Numbered from the stretch's first letter, positions 27,329 through 36,403 are shown. The stretch: 64,000 bases of DNA from Enhydrobacter aerosaccus (GCA_903832005.1 CAIKZO010000031.1:25936-89935); one strand, 5' to 3'. Made by a program: numbers and translations. The notes: generated by a model from the sequence alone, not told the origin.

Positions 27329-27796
27329 TCAGTCGAGCGTCTTGGTCATGTAGACGCGCATGTGGGCGTCCTTGCCATGGTCCGGCAGGCCGCGCCGCGT
27401 GATCTTGAAGCCGTGGCGGCTATAGAGCCGGACGCGATCCACCATCATCTCCGCGGTATTGAGCGACATCGTGCGGCATCCGCGGCCGCGTGCGATCGGT
27501 TCGATCTGGCCGATCATCCAGCTCGCGATCCCCTGCTTCTGCCGGGTCGGGCTGACGGCGATCTGCTCCAGGTTCATGTCCCTGTCACCGCGCCTGGTGG
27601 CGATCGTGCCCACGATCTCAGCACCCTCCAGCGCCACGAAGATGTCGCCCTGCGCGATGGCTTCGCCGAACCAGTCATAACTGCCCGGTGCGATCTCGCG
27701 CCCCAGCGCACGCACATAGGGCGTGAAGGCCTGGCGCATGAGCGCGTCGACGGCTGCAAGCTGGTCCGGTGTCGCCGGCACAAAAATGAAATTCAT
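27329..27796 (-). CDS. GNAT family N-acetyltransferase
   Basis: A 155-residue protein with the GNAT fold: an N-terminal acceptor helix (DQLAAVDALMRQAFTPYV), a central strand IFVALEGAEIVGTIATR, the acetyl-CoA motif IAVSPTRQKQGIASWMI (Q/RxxGxA) and a late YSRHGFKITRRG. The substrate could be an amine, amino acid or protein. Its start overlaps the stop of the upstream flavin hydroxylase by 4 bp, so it is the last gene of the leftward operon that begins with the hydrolase at 32623. Acetylation of a pathway amine is possible. Confidence 0.88.
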   Translation of the reverse strand: MNFIFVPATPDQLAAVDALMRQAFTPYVRALGREIAPGSYDWFGEAIAQGDIFVALEGAEIVGTIATRRGDRDMNLEQIAVSPTRQKQGIASWMIGQIEPIARGRGCRTMSLNTAEMMVDRVRLYSRHGFKITRRGLPDHGKDAHMRVYMTKTLD

Positions 27797-28965
27797 CGGC
27801 CTATATCGCTCGCATCGTGGGCGTAGAGCCAGCCGATATTTGCCATCGACCTGTCACCCGAGGCCGTCATCGCCGCGTCGCGCGCCTGCTGCTCGGGACC
27901 ATCCTGCAGATGGAAGCGTGTGCGGTTGGCGGCGCTGGCCTGCTGTAGCCGCGTGGCGCGTGGCTTGCGCGCTTCTTCGTAGCGCCGGAGCGAGGCGGGA
28001 ATGTCGTCCTTCATGTCGCGCAGCAACGCCGCAAGTGCCGCCCCATCCTCGATCGACTGCGCGGCGCCCTGCGCCATGAACGGCAACATCGGATGACAGG
28101 CATCGCCCAACAGGGTGATGCGACCCTTGCTCCAGCGTGGCAGTTCGGTCCGGTCGTGCAGGGCCCACACGAACGTCTCTGGAAAGGAGGCAATCAATCC
28201 GCGCACCGTCGGATGCCAGTCGGCATATCGCGCCGCCACGTCGGCCACGTTGCCGGGGACGGTCCAGCCCTCCTCCGTCCAGGCGCCCTGCTCGGTGACG
28301 CAGACGACGTTCATGAACTTTCCGCCTGACACCCAGTAGTGAACGACGTGGCCATCCGGCCCCATCCAATTGTGCGAGGCCACTTCGATGTCGAGGTGAC
28401 GCACCTGCTCCGCCGGCACCAGCCCGCGCCAGGCGATGCAGCCGGTGAAGCGCGCCTTCTCTGCGCCGAAAACCAGCGCGTGAACCCTGGAATGGATGCC
28501 GTCGGCGCCGACCAGCACATCGGCTTCGATCTGCGCGCCATTCTCGAAACGCGCGACGACCTTGTCGCCTCTGTCCTCAACGTTGACGAGCTTGTGCCGG
28601 ACATGCACTCGCTCGGGCGGCAGCGCGTCCGCCAGGAGGTTGGCGAGATCGGCGCGGTGGAAGTGATAGTACGGCGCGCCGAAAGTTTCCTCGACCGGCT
28701 TGCCGACGGGCGCGCGCTGCAAAGTGCGCCCGTCGTCCCAGCGGCGCTGGTGCACGGCCTGCGGAAAGACGCCGATCCGGTCCATCGCCGGCCGCAGGCC
28801 GAGCCGATGCAACAGCCGCGAGGCGTTGGGACTGATCTGGATGCCTGCGCCGATCTCGCTGATGCGCGGCGCCTGCTCGTATACCTGGGCGTCGAGACCG
28901 GCCCGCAGCAAATGGAGCGCGGCCGACAGGCCACCGATGCCGCCACCGATCACCGCCACTTTCAT
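27793..28965 (-). CDS. FAD-dependent monooxygenase, salicylate/3-hydroxybenzoate hydroxylase-like
   Basis: A 390-residue class A flavin hydroxylase. It shows MKVAVIGGGIGGLSAALHL (FAD phosphate binding), VLVGADGIHSRVH (the DG motif contacting FAD and NAD(P)H) and LLGDACHPMLPFMAQGAAQSIEDGAALA (GD motif). Such enzymes add one oxygen to an aromatic ring activated by a hydroxyl or amino group. It is coupled by 4-bp overlaps to the GNAT gene downstream and a second flavin hydroxylase upstream. The ATG at 28965 gives the canonical start. Confidence 0.93.
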   Translation of the reverse strand: MKVAVIGGGIGGLSAALHLLRAGLDAQVYEQAPRISEIGAGIQISPNASRLLHRLGLRPAMDRIGVFPQAVHQRRWDDGRTLQRAPVGKPVEETFGAPYYHFHRADLANLLADALPPERVHVRHKLVNVEDRGDKVVARFENGAQIEADVLVGADGIHSRVHALVFGAEKARFTGCIAWRGLVPAEQVRHLDIEVASHNWMGPDGHVVHYWVSGGKFMNVVCVTEQGAWTEEGWTVPGNVADVAARYADWHPTVRGLIASFPETFVWALHDRTELPRWSKGRITLLGDACHPMLPFMAQGAAQSIEDGAALAALLRDMKDDIPASLRRYEEARKPRATRLQQASAANRTRFHLQDGPEQQARDAAMTASGDRSMANIGWLYAHDASDIGR

Positions 28966-30494
28966 TGCAGCACCTGCCGCCACACCGCGTCCCCGTCCTC
29001 GCAATGATCGCCGCGCCAGGCGACGTGCGTATCAGGGCGAACCAGCACCAGCTTCGCCTCGTAAATCGGCGCCATCGACTCGTCGTCGATGACCACGACA
29101 TCGAGCGGCACCGGCGCGGCATCGATCAGCTCCGACGGATCGGCATCGCCGAAGCGCAGCAGGGTGAACCACGGGCCGAGGCGATCGTAGAGCGCGGAGC
29201 CGTCGCGCAGGAAGGTACTGGGCAGGCGGGCACCTGGCGCGGTCGTGGGGTGATAGACAGCAGGATCGCCCTCGACGCCATCGTAGCGATAGCCGAACTC
29301 GATGCCCCAGCTTTCGTTCTCGAGATTGCCCAGCGCCGCGATGCCGCGCGCCAGCGCCTCGGGATCGCTCTCCTTCTCGTAGAGCTCGCCGATCTTGATG
29401 CGTACGCCGGTGTGACGCTCCGACGCCAGCCGATTGCGCAAGCCGACGGGACGGCGCTCCTTTTCGTAACTCGCCAGCAGCTTGGCGCCCGCGAAGCCCT
29501 TCACCGCCGCGGCGAGTTTCCAGCCAAGATCGACGGCGTCGCCGATGCCGGTGTTCATGCCATAGCCGCCGGTCGGGATGTATTGGTGCGCCGCGTCGCC
29601 CGCCAAAAACACGCGACCGCTTTGATAGCGATCGGCTAGCAGCAGATGCGGGGTCCACGGATTGGCGACCAGGATGTTGCGCGTGAAGGCGCGGCCGACC
29701 CATTTGTTCAACAGCGGGCCAGGATCGACAGCGGCGGGATCGACACCCGCGGGCGGCCGCGTCTGCAGGGTCCAGGTGTCCTTGTCGTCCTGCGCGATCA
29801 AGGTGCCAAGCGGCGTCTGGTAATGCCAGGCCACGCCAAAGGCCTGCATCAAGCCGCGCGAGTCGGACTTGAAATGGATCATGTAGCGCTGGGTCACGCG
29901 TGACTTGCCTTCGAGGCCGATGCCCAGCGCCTCGCGCATGATGCTGGAGCCGCCATCGCAGCCCGCGAGATAGGCGCAGCGCACCTCTTCCGTGGCGCCC
30001 GTCTCCGCGTTGCGCAGGGTGCAGGTGACGCCGCTCTCGTCCTGCACGAAATCCTCGAAGGCCACGCCCCAACGCGCCTCGACCAGCGGATGGTCAACGA
30101 TCGAGGCTTGCAGCACCGGCTCGATCATCACCTGACTCACGCGCATGGCGGGCTCGCGCGGCTGCGTGCCGTCATTCCTGCGGCGGATCTCGGCGCGCTT
30201 CTCGACGACCGAGGGATAGCGAAAGCGATGGAGCTCGCGGCCGGTCAGCGAGGTGATCCAGGCCACGTCGAAATTATTCTCTTCCGGCACCGCGACGGCG
30301 CGCAGCTTGCCGGCCAGGCCAAGCCGCGCGAACAGCTCCATCGAGCGGCCATTGGTGATGTCCATCTTCGGATGCCGCGTCGTCGAGGCATTGCGCTCGA
30401 CCAGCAGGCAACGCACGCCCAGGGTCGCGAGCGTACGCGCCAAGGTCATGCCGACCGGGCCGCCGCCCGCGATCAGGACGGGGACTTGTTTCAC
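28962..30494 (-). CDS. FAD-dependent monooxygenase, PheA/TfdB/MhpA-like
   Basis: A 510-residue class A flavin hydroxylase of the phenol-hydroxylase/MhpA subgroup: VPVLIAGGGPVGMTLARTLATLGVRCLLVERN, RYLAGCDGGSSIMREALG, and RVFLAGDAAHQYIPTGGYGMNTGIGDAVDLGWKLAA. The longer C-terminal thioredoxin-like part fits the subgroup. It directly follows the luciferase-like gene (1-bp spacer) and precedes the shorter hydroxylase. Two different ring hydroxylases in one operon suggest successive hydroxylations of an aromatic or N-heterocyclic compound. Confidence 0.93.
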   Translation of the reverse strand: MKQVPVLIAGGGPVGMTLARTLATLGVRCLLVERNASTTRHPKMDITNGRSMELFARLGLAGKLRAVAVPEENNFDVAWITSLTGRELHRFRYPSVVEKRAEIRRRNDGTQPREPAMRVSQVMIEPVLQASIVDHPLVEARWGVAFEDFVQDESGVTCTLRNAETGATEEVRCAYLAGCDGGSSIMREALGIGLEGKSRVTQRYMIHFKSDSRGLMQAFGVAWHYQTPLGTLIAQDDKDTWTLQTRPPAGVDPAAVDPGPLLNKWVGRAFTRNILVANPWTPHLLLADRYQSGRVFLAGDAAHQYIPTGGYGMNTGIGDAVDLGWKLAAAVKGFAGAKLLASYEKERRPVGLRNRLASERHTGVRIKIGELYEKESDPEALARGIAALGNLENESWGIEFGYRYDGVEGDPAVYHPTTAPGARLPSTFLRDGSALYDRLGPWFTLLRFGDADPSELIDAAPVPLDVVVIDDESMAPIYEAKLVLVRPDTHVAWRGDHCEDGDAVWRQVLQ

Positions 30495-30495
30495 A

Positions 30496-31728
30496 TCAGG
30501 CCCGCTTCGCCGCCGCTTCCTTCTCGGCCATCTTGGCCTTGAGTTGGTCGGGCGTGAGGCGAACGATATGCTCGTTCTGGTGGCTGTAGATGTCGTACTT
30601 CTGGACGTCGATCTCCTCGAGCACGATCTCGCGCTTCAGCACCTTGGCTTTCCATTCGAGATGCTCGGCTTCGGCGGCGTGGAACTCCGGCATCACTTCC
30701 TTCGCGAACAGTTCGAGCGAGGAGCAGATGTCCTCGTGGCTGGTCTTGCCCGCCTGGTTGAGCAGGATCACCTGGTCGACCCGGCTTTGGCCGAACTGGC
30801 GCAGCTTCTTGCTGATCGTCTCGGGCGAGCCGATCAGGCCCGACTCAAGCGCTTTCTTCTCCTCGGGCCCGCCCTTCCACGCCTGGTACTCCTTCCAGAG
30901 ATCGGACGTGCCCGGCGCGTCAACGCCTTTGCGACCATAGTAGGAGAGCGCGAAAATGAAGAAGGTCCAGCCGGCGGCTTTGGCCTCGGCCTCCGCGTCG
31001 GTCGGCGCGCACATGAAGCCCGACACCATCGCGACATTCGGATTGCTCGGATAGTCGGTGAGCTTGTTCAGGTTGTTCAGCAGGTTGTTGTAGTACTTGT
31101 GCACCCAGGCGCGCGCTGCCTCCGGCGTCACGAAGGTGAAGCCGAGCGCGCCCATGCCCCACTCGCCCGCCTTGCCGATGGTCTGGATGTTCGAGCACGC
31201 GACCCACAGCGGCGGATGCGGCTTCTGAAGCGGCTTGGGGATCACGTTGCGCGCCGGGAAGTCGAAATACTGGCCGTGGAACTCCCAGCTCTCCTTGCTG
31301 AACATCGGCACGATCGCTTTCACCGCCTCTTCCCAGCGGTCGCGCTTGTCGCGCACCTTCACGCCGAAGGGATGAAGCTCGGCCGGCCCCGCCGCCTCGC
31401 CCATGCCGAGCTCGACCCTCCCACCCGACAACAGGTCGAGCGTCGCCACTTTCTCGGCCACGCGATGCGGCTGGTTGGTCGTGAGCTGGATGACGCCATG
31501 GCCGAGACGAATGCGCTTGGTGCGCTGGCTCGCGGCGCCGAGGAAAACCTCCGGCGCCGAGGAGTGCGAATATTCCTCGAGGAAGTGATGCTCCACTTCC
31601 CACGCGTAGTCGTAGCCAAGCTTGTCGGCCAACTCGATCTGCGTCAGCGAATCCTGCAGCAGCTGATACTCGCTCGTCGGCCCCCACGGCCGCGGCAACT
31701 GATGTTCGTAGAAGATGCCGAACTTCAT
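30496..31728 (-). CDS. LLM class flavin-dependent monooxygenase
   Basis: A 410-residue bacterial-luciferase-like TIM-barrel protein: MKFGIFYEHQLPRPWG, AWEVEHHFLEEYSHSSAPEVFLGAASQRT, RIRLGHGVIQLTTNQPHRVAEKVATLDLLSGGRVELGMG. These use FMNH2 supplied by a reductase for hydroxylation, C-S or C-N cleavage or Baeyer-Villiger reactions. GAGGAGGG precedes the ATG. No flavin reductase is adjacent; the Fe-S reductase at 53537 is too far to infer a link. It sits between the hydrolase and the hydroxylases in the same operon. Confidence 0.92.
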   Translation of the reverse strand: MKFGIFYEHQLPRPWGPTSEYQLLQDSLTQIELADKLGYDYAWEVEHHFLEEYSHSSAPEVFLGAASQRTKRIRLGHGVIQLTTNQPHRVAEKVATLDLLSGGRVELGMGEAAGPAELHPFGVKVRDKRDRWEEAVKAIVPMFSKESWEFHGQYFDFPARNVIPKPLQKPHPPLWVACSNIQTIGKAGEWGMGALGFTFVTPEAARAWVHKYYNNLLNNLNKLTDYPSNPNVAMVSGFMCAPTDAEAEAKAAGWTFFIFALSYYGRKGVDAPGTSDLWKEYQAWKGGPEEKKALESGLIGSPETISKKLRQFGQSRVDQVILLNQAGKTSHEDICSSLELFAKEVMPEFHAAEAEHLEWKAKVLKREIVLEEIDVQKYDIYSHQNEHIVRLTPDQLKAKMAEKEAAAKRA

Positions 31729-31738
31729 GGCGCCCTCC

Positions 31739-32623
31739 TCACTTGCCCTTGCAGAAGGAGGTGATGCGATCGATCACCGTCGGGACCATGCCGGGCGGGA
31801 AGTCGTGGCCCCAGCCGGGAAAGGTCTCGATCTTGGCGCCCGGAACGAGGGCGGCGACATCGCGGCCGCACTCGACCGGCAGCAGCGGATCGGCCTCACC
31901 GTGCAGCACCAGGGTCGGCACCTTGACGGTCTTCAACAGCTCGACCCGCTCGCCCGAGGCGATGACGGCGAGATACTGCCGCGCCGATCCTTCGGGATAC
32001 CAGCGGCGGTCGACGTTCTTCTCGACGAAGGCGCGCATCTCGGCCTCCGGTGTCGGATAGCCGGGACTGCCGATGACGTTGCGCAGCTTGATGCCGTGCT
32101 TGATCTTGTCCTCGCGCGTCGGCCCCTCGGGCGCCGCCGACAGCATCGCCAGCGCCTCCGGCTTGCCGGTCGGCAGGCCGTAACGGCCGCTGGTCGAATA
32201 GATCGAGACCATCGAACGCGTGCGCGCGGCGTACTCGGCCGCCACGATCTGCACGATCATGCCACCCATCGAGGCGCCGACCATATTGGCGCGGTCGATG
32301 CCCAGCGCATCGAGCAGCCCGATCGCATCGGCCGCCATGTCCTTCAGGTAATAGGGCGCCTCGACCTTCTGGCCGCTCATCAGCTTCTGGATCGCGCCGG
32401 GAATGTTGGGCAGGCCAGCCGCGCCAAAGTCAGTCGAGAGACCCGTGTCGCGATTGTCGAAGCGGATGACATAGAATCCAGCCTTGGCCAGTCCTTGGAA
32501 CAGGCTGTCGGGCCAGATCGTCATCTGCGCGCCCAGCCCCATCACCAGCAGCAGCGCGGGATCACTCTTGTTGCCCGCGGTCTCGTATTCGATCTCGATG
32601 CCGTTTGCTTTGACGCGGGCCAA
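31739..32623 (-). CDS. Alpha/beta hydrolase
   Basis: A 294-residue alpha/beta-fold hydrolase. The oxyanion strand is LLLVMGLGAQMTIWP, the nucleophile elbow is VGASMGGMIV (GxSxG with the catalytic Ser), the acid follows in LHGEADPLLP, and the histidine is in PGWGHDFPPG. It starts at a TTG with GGGAG upstream, giving the family N-terminus. It is the first gene of the oxygenase operon and could cleave an ester or ring-fission product. The precise chemistry is unknown. Confidence 0.92.
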   Translation of the reverse strand: MARVKANGIEIEYETAGNKSDPALLLVMGLGAQMTIWPDSLFQGLAKAGFYVIRFDNRDTGLSTDFGAAGLPNIPGAIQKLMSGQKVEAPYYLKDMAADAIGLLDALGIDRANMVGASMGGMIVQIVAAEYAARTRSMVSIYSTSGRYGLPTGKPEALAMLSAAPEGPTREDKIKHGIKLRNVIGSPGYPTPEAEMRAFVEKNVDRRWYPEGSARQYLAVIASGERVELLKTVKVPTLVLHGEADPLLPVECGRDVAALVPGAKIETFPGWGHDFPPGMVPTVIDRITSFCKGK

Positions 32624-32645
32624 ATCTCTCTCCCTCGATACGATT

Positions 32646-32909
32646 CTATTTCGTTTGCCGCTTGCCGAGTGCCGCCTCGAGCCAGACCACGGCGGAGACC
32701 GCAGCCGCCATCGCCGCGTCGCGCGAGACGTAGACCCTGCCGGAGTGATAGGTCACCGGCGTCCACCGCCCCTCGTCCTCGACATCCCGGCGAAACGCCT
32801 CGAAGCCGAAGCTGCCGTCGGGACGCCGGAAGAGATCGACGCAGCGATCATGCTCATCATTCTCGACGCTGTCGAACACGACCCATGACTTGTCGATCCG
32901 CGCCGACAT
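32646..32909 (-). CDS. Small hypothetical protein
   Basis: An 87-residue protein without recognised domain: a mixed alpha/beta composition with charged residues (SWVVFDSVENDEHDRCVDLFRRPDGSFGFE) followed by an alanine-rich helix. Codon use is like the neighbours, and it lies 6 bp beyond the phytoene-synthase-like gene, so it is probably translated from that transcript. Function unknown. Confidence 0.65.
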   Translation of the reverse strand: MSARIDKSWVVFDSVENDEHDRCVDLFRRPDGSFGFEAFRRDVEDEGRWTPVTYHSGRVYVSRDAAMAAAVSAVVWLEAALGKRQTK

Positions 32910-32915
32910 CGAACC

Positions 32916-33569
32916 TCAATACCGCCCGCGCCGCGCCGCCCACCAATAGGCGAGCGGCGTACGCCAAGGACTTCTGTGACGATCGAGCGACAGCGCCGGC
33001 AACAGGATCGGCAACGCGCGCGCGTCGACCCGCGCCCGCAATGCCCGCGCCTCGGCGAGGAACGCCCCGCGCTCGGGCCCCTCGCCCATCAGCCACGCCG
33101 CGCCCACCGCATGGGCCGCCTCGCGGCTCGCCGGATCGTCGACGCCCAGCACGGCCAGTTGGAGATCGGCCAGCGCGCCGCCGGTGCGCACGACGTCGAG
33201 CGCGCCCTCGACCTCGTCCTCGCGCGCATCGACCAGCGCCACCAGCGCCTCGGCCGCCAATCCGTCCCGCCGCGCGGTTTCGCTGAGCGAGTCAACGATC
33301 GGCTGGGCCCGCGGCTTGCCCACGCCCGCCGCCTCAACGGCCGCCTCGCGCCACCACTCCAGGCGGATGCGCGCCAGCATCGGCTCCTTGGTGACGAACC
33401 GCGTGCGCGCCAGCTCGTGGTCGAACGCCAGCAGCGCCAGCAGGCCGCGCCGCGCCGGCTCGGGCGCGAACAGCGCCGCCAGGAAACGGCCTCGGTCCGT
33501 TTCGCGTACCGAATCGAGGACGAATCGGTGCGAGGCCTCAGAGGCTGTGTACGGAGGAAAACCCTTCAT
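32916..33569 (-). CDS. Squalene/phytoene synthase family protein, short (NDUFAF6-like)
   Basis: A 217-residue protein of the trans-isoprenyl-diphosphate synthase fold: FLAALFAPEPARRGLLALLAFDHELARTR and IRLEWWREAAVE match family positions. The two aspartate-rich DxxxD motifs of true squalene/phytoene synthases are absent and the protein is shorter than the usual 280-300 residues. It is therefore more likely a non-catalytic relative like NDUFAF6, a complex I assembly factor. In several alphaproteobacteria this gene neighbours the Mth938/SecDF cluster; here about 5.7 kb separates them. Confidence 0.8.
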   Translation of the reverse strand: MKGFPPYTASEASHRFVLDSVRETDRGRFLAALFAPEPARRGLLALLAFDHELARTRFVTKEPMLARIRLEWWREAAVEAAGVGKPRAQPIVDSLSETARRDGLAAEALVALVDAREDEVEGALDVVRTGGALADLQLAVLGVDDPASREAAHAVGAAWLMGEGPERGAFLAEARALRARVDARALPILLPALSLDRHRSPWRTPLAYWWAARRGRY

Positions 33570-33658
33570 CTGCGACCGTTGAACGCAGGCCCCTGTGAGA
33601 TTACAATGGCGTCACTGGGATTCTTCAATCCCGTCAACAAGATAAGGGGATTTCTGGC

Positions 33659-34255
33659 ATGGGCGCCATATTTACATCGCTCGAGAGGACGCTCGCCGCG
33701 GGCTTCATCTTGATCTTCCTCATTGTGGTGGTCGCAGGGCTGCTTGCAGGTCAAATGGTCCACCTCGACCATGCTTGGGGCATCTTCTTCATGCGCTGGC
33801 TCCATATCATGAGCGGCGTCATGTGGATCGGCCTCCTCTGGTACCTGAACTTCGTGCAGGTGCCGACCATGCCCAAGATCCAGCCGGTCGAAACCCGCAC
33901 GGCGATCACCAAGTTCATCGCGCCGAACGTGCTGTGGTGGTTCCGCTACGGCGCGCTCGCCACCGTCATCACTGGCCTCCTGCTGGCCTGGATGAACGGC
34001 TACATCGTACAGGCACTGACCCTGCAGAAAGGCTTCTACCCGATCGGCATCGGCATGTGGATGGCGCTGATCATGGCCTTCAACGTGTGGTTCATCATCT
34101 GGCCGAACCAGAAGAAGATCCTGGGCATCGTCGAGGCGACGGCGGAGGAAAAGGCCAAGGCCGCTCCGGTCGCTCTCTACGCCAGCCGCTTCAACACCAT
34201 GTTCTCGATCGGCATGCTCTACTGCATGGCCGCCCAGAGCCACGGCGGCTTCTAG
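33659..34255 (+). CDS. puuD: PuuD-type urate hydroxylase/oxidase membrane domain protein
   Basis: A 198-residue membrane protein with about five helices matching the membrane domain of PuuD, which oxidises urate in the inner membrane: FFMRWLHIMSGVMWIGLLWYLNFVQVP, NVLWWFRYGALATVITGLLL, PIGIGMWMALIMAFNVWFIIWPNQKKILG. The C-terminal cytochrome c domain (CxxCH) of full-length PuuD (over 400 residues) is missing, and the gene ends naturally with a strong terminator. Several alphaproteobacteria carry such short forms, and whether they oxidise urate is unclear. AAGGGGA precedes the ATG. Confidence 0.8.
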   Translation: MGAIFTSLERTLAAGFILIFLIVVVAGLLAGQMVHLDHAWGIFFMRWLHIMSGVMWIGLLWYLNFVQVPTMPKIQPVETRTAITKFIAPNVLWWFRYGALATVITGLLLAWMNGYIVQALTLQKGFYPIGIGMWMALIMAFNVWFIIWPNQKKILGIVEATAEEKAKAAPVALYASRFNTMFSIGMLYCMAAQSHGGF

Positions 34256-34278
34256 GCCACACCCTCTTCGACGAAGAA

Positions 34279-34307
34279 CGGGGCCCTCGCGGGCCCCGTT
34301 TTTCTTT
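34279..34307 (+). terminator. Rho-independent terminator after the puuD-like gene
   Basis: Stem CGGGGCCC (34279-34286) and GGGCCCCG (34291-34298) with loop TCGC, followed by TTTTTCTTT. An 8-bp GC stem plus T-tract 24 bp after the stop makes this the clearest intrinsic terminator in the window. The following stretch to 34438 holds no gene. Confidence 0.93.
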
Positions 34308-34438
34308 GTCTCATCCCTGGAAAGATGACGCGGTGTGCACCGAAATCCTGGGACACCTCCGATGCCGATGGCGCAAGGATTTCTCGCGATTTGTACCGGA
34401 TTCCACCACACCCTCACCGCAAGATTATTGCGCGAGCT

Positions 34439-35056
34439 CTAAGGCTTGCGCGCCAGCGCGAGGCCGAGGCCCGCGCCGATCATCAGGCCGCCGGTCACGC
34501 GATTACGTAGCCGCGCTCGCGCCACGAGCAGTCCGCGCAGGCGGCCGGTGAGCAACGCCCACAGGCTGTCGAGCACGGTGGAGACGACGAAGAAGGTGAC
34601 GGCGAGCAACAGGAGTTGCCGCGTCGCGTCGGGGCCTGGCGTCACGAACTGCGGCAGGAAGGCGCCGCAGAACAGCAGCGTCTTGGGATTGGTCAGGCAC
34701 ACCAGAAGACCGCGCAGATAGATCGCGCGGGCCGAGCGCGCCTGCGGCTTCACCTGCGTGAGGTCGACCGGCGGCGCGCGCCAGGCCGCAATGCCGAGCC
34801 ACACGAGATAGGCGACGCCCACCCAGCGCAGGACCTCGAAGCCCGATGCCAGGAAGTCGAGCGCTGCGCTGGCGCCCAAGACCGTCAGCGCGAGTTGAAC
34901 CACGACACCGCTCGCGGTGCCGGCGACGGTGAGCAGGCCGAAGCGCGTGCCGTGCGCCACGCTGTTGGCCACGATCAGGGCGACGTTGGGGCCCGGGATC
35001 ACCATCAGCAGCGCCGTGGCCGCGACGAAAGCGAGGAAGACATCGAGGGCGATCAT
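34439..35056 (-). CDS. LysE family translocator
   Basis: A 205-residue, six-helix exporter of the LysE/RhtB family for amino acids or homoserine-like compounds. Family signature: FLAFVAATALLMVIPGPNVALIVANSVAHGTRFGLLTVAGTASG, then GVAYLVWLGIAAWR and GLLVCLTNPKTLLFCGAFLPQFV. The ATG at 35056 is used because it starts the first helix. It stands alone, and no regulator of the ArgP type is adjacent. The substrate is unknown. Confidence 0.92.
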   Translation of the reverse strand: MIALDVFLAFVAATALLMVIPGPNVALIVANSVAHGTRFGLLTVAGTASGVVVQLALTVLGASAALDFLASGFEVLRWVGVAYLVWLGIAAWRAPPVDLTQVKPQARSARAIYLRGLLVCLTNPKTLLFCGAFLPQFVTPGPDATRQLLLLAVTFFVVSTVLDSLWALLTGRLRGLLVARARLRNRVTGGLMIGAGLGLALARKP

Positions 35057-35398
35057 CGCGCGATGATTAGGGCGTGTACTCGATAGAGCCAACAGCCGAA
35101 GTCGCCCTGAAAGCGCACATGGCGATCCCTCAGGCATCCGCCCGATGGAGACACTCTTCGGTCGTCACACCAGATTCAATTGCGACCTGAAGAACTACGT
35201 GTCGACGGGAGATCCATGTGCAAAGTCACCCTGACGCCGTGACACTCGAATGCGCGGGTAAATAGTGCACCCGGTTCACTCACGTCGCCGTGCCCGTTTC
35301 TGCGAATTTGCATAGTGGCGATTACTTTGTGCGCGTTCTCACGCCAGCTCCGGCTCCCCTAATGATCATGACGTTCCGGCTTCCTTTTGGAGAGCGTC
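35057..35398. other. 342-bp intergenic region, no gene seen
   Basis: This spacer between the divergent lysE-like and TPR genes is less GC-rich than the flanks. I saw no tRNA, no convincing small RNA, no long hairpin and no coding frame with normal codon use. It must contain promoters for both genes, but none stands out. TTTTGGAGA just before 35399 serves as the ribosome site of the TPR gene. Confidence 0.6.
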
Positions 35399-36358
35399 AT
35401 GCCCCCGTGCGTCCAGGATTCCGCTCCGCGCCCGAAGGCCGGCATGCAGATGGCGATGCTGGGCTTTTGTCTGTTGCTCGTGCTTTGCGGTCCCGCGGCG
35501 GCACAGACTTATGAGGAGCTGAAGCATTGGTGCTACGACCCCTCGACCGACGACCAAACAGTTCGCGGCTGCGATGCCGTCATTGGATCGGCCAGCGAGG
35601 GGGACGTGGAGAAAGCCGACGCCCTCGATAGCCGTGCCGATGCCTATATCAGGATGCACCAATACGATCGCGCAATCGAAGACTACACCCGGACAATTGA
35701 ACTCGAGTCCGGTTATTCCCCTGCTTATCTGGGGCGCGGCAATGCCTATGACGCCAAGGGTCAATACGCCCGCGCGATCAAGGATTTCGATCGGGCTACT
35801 GAACTGAAGCCGACCTATGTCGAAGCCTTTTTCAATCGGGGAAATGCCTATCGTTCCCTGGGGCAAGACGAACGCGCCCTCCAGGATTACGACCGCGCGA
35901 TCGAGCTTGAGCCGCGCTTTCCGGATGCTCTCAACAGCCGGGCAAACATCTACGCGGCGCGGGGAAAGCTGGATCGGGCAATCGAGGACTACGATCGCGC
36001 GCTTTCAACCGATCCACGATTTGTAATGGCCTGGCGCAATCGCGGGCTCGCATACGACGCCAAGGGTCGGCACGACCGTGCGATCGAGGATTACGATCAT
36101 GCAATCGCCCTCGCCCCCCGCTTTTGGCTCGCCTTCGAGAGTCGCTCTCTCGCCGAACTCCAGCTTCGCCGGTTCGAAGCCGCAATTGAAGATTGCGACG
36201 CAGTCTTGAAGATGAACCCGCAAAGGGCTGAGGCTCTCCTTGTTCGCGGGCGCGCGGAAAGCGAAGAAGGCAATAAGTCCAAGGGGGAAGCGGATATGGC
36301 AGCGGCCAATGCGATCACGGAAAAATTGCGCCCCACTGCGCGTGTGGCCGTTCCATAG
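35399..36358 (+). CDS. Secreted tetratricopeptide repeat protein
   Basis: A 319-residue protein with a signal-like hydrophobic stretch (MLGFCLLLVLCGPAAAQ) and six to seven consecutive TPR units spaced about 34 residues apart (for example GNAYDAKGQYARAIKDFDRATELKP). The TPR array fills nearly the whole mature protein and should form a protein-binding superhelix in the periplasm. GGAG lies six bases before the ATG at 35399; a TTG 12 bp upstream is the alternative. Codon use is lower in GC than in neighbours, hinting at acquisition by transfer. Confidence 0.88.
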   Translation: MPPCVQDSAPRPKAGMQMAMLGFCLLLVLCGPAAAQTYEELKHWCYDPSTDDQTVRGCDAVIGSASEGDVEKADALDSRADAYIRMHQYDRAIEDYTRTIELESGYSPAYLGRGNAYDAKGQYARAIKDFDRATELKPTYVEAFFNRGNAYRSLGQDERALQDYDRAIELEPRFPDALNSRANIYAARGKLDRAIEDYDRALSTDPRFVMAWRNRGLAYDAKGRHDRAIEDYDHAIALAPRFWLAFESRSLAELQLRRFEAAIEDCDAVLKMNPQRAEALLVRGRAESEEGNKSKGEADMAAANAITEKLRPTARVAVP

Positions 36359-36403
36359 CGATGGATTCGACCGAGGCCAAACCTCATCGAGCACGAGCGA
36401 GGC

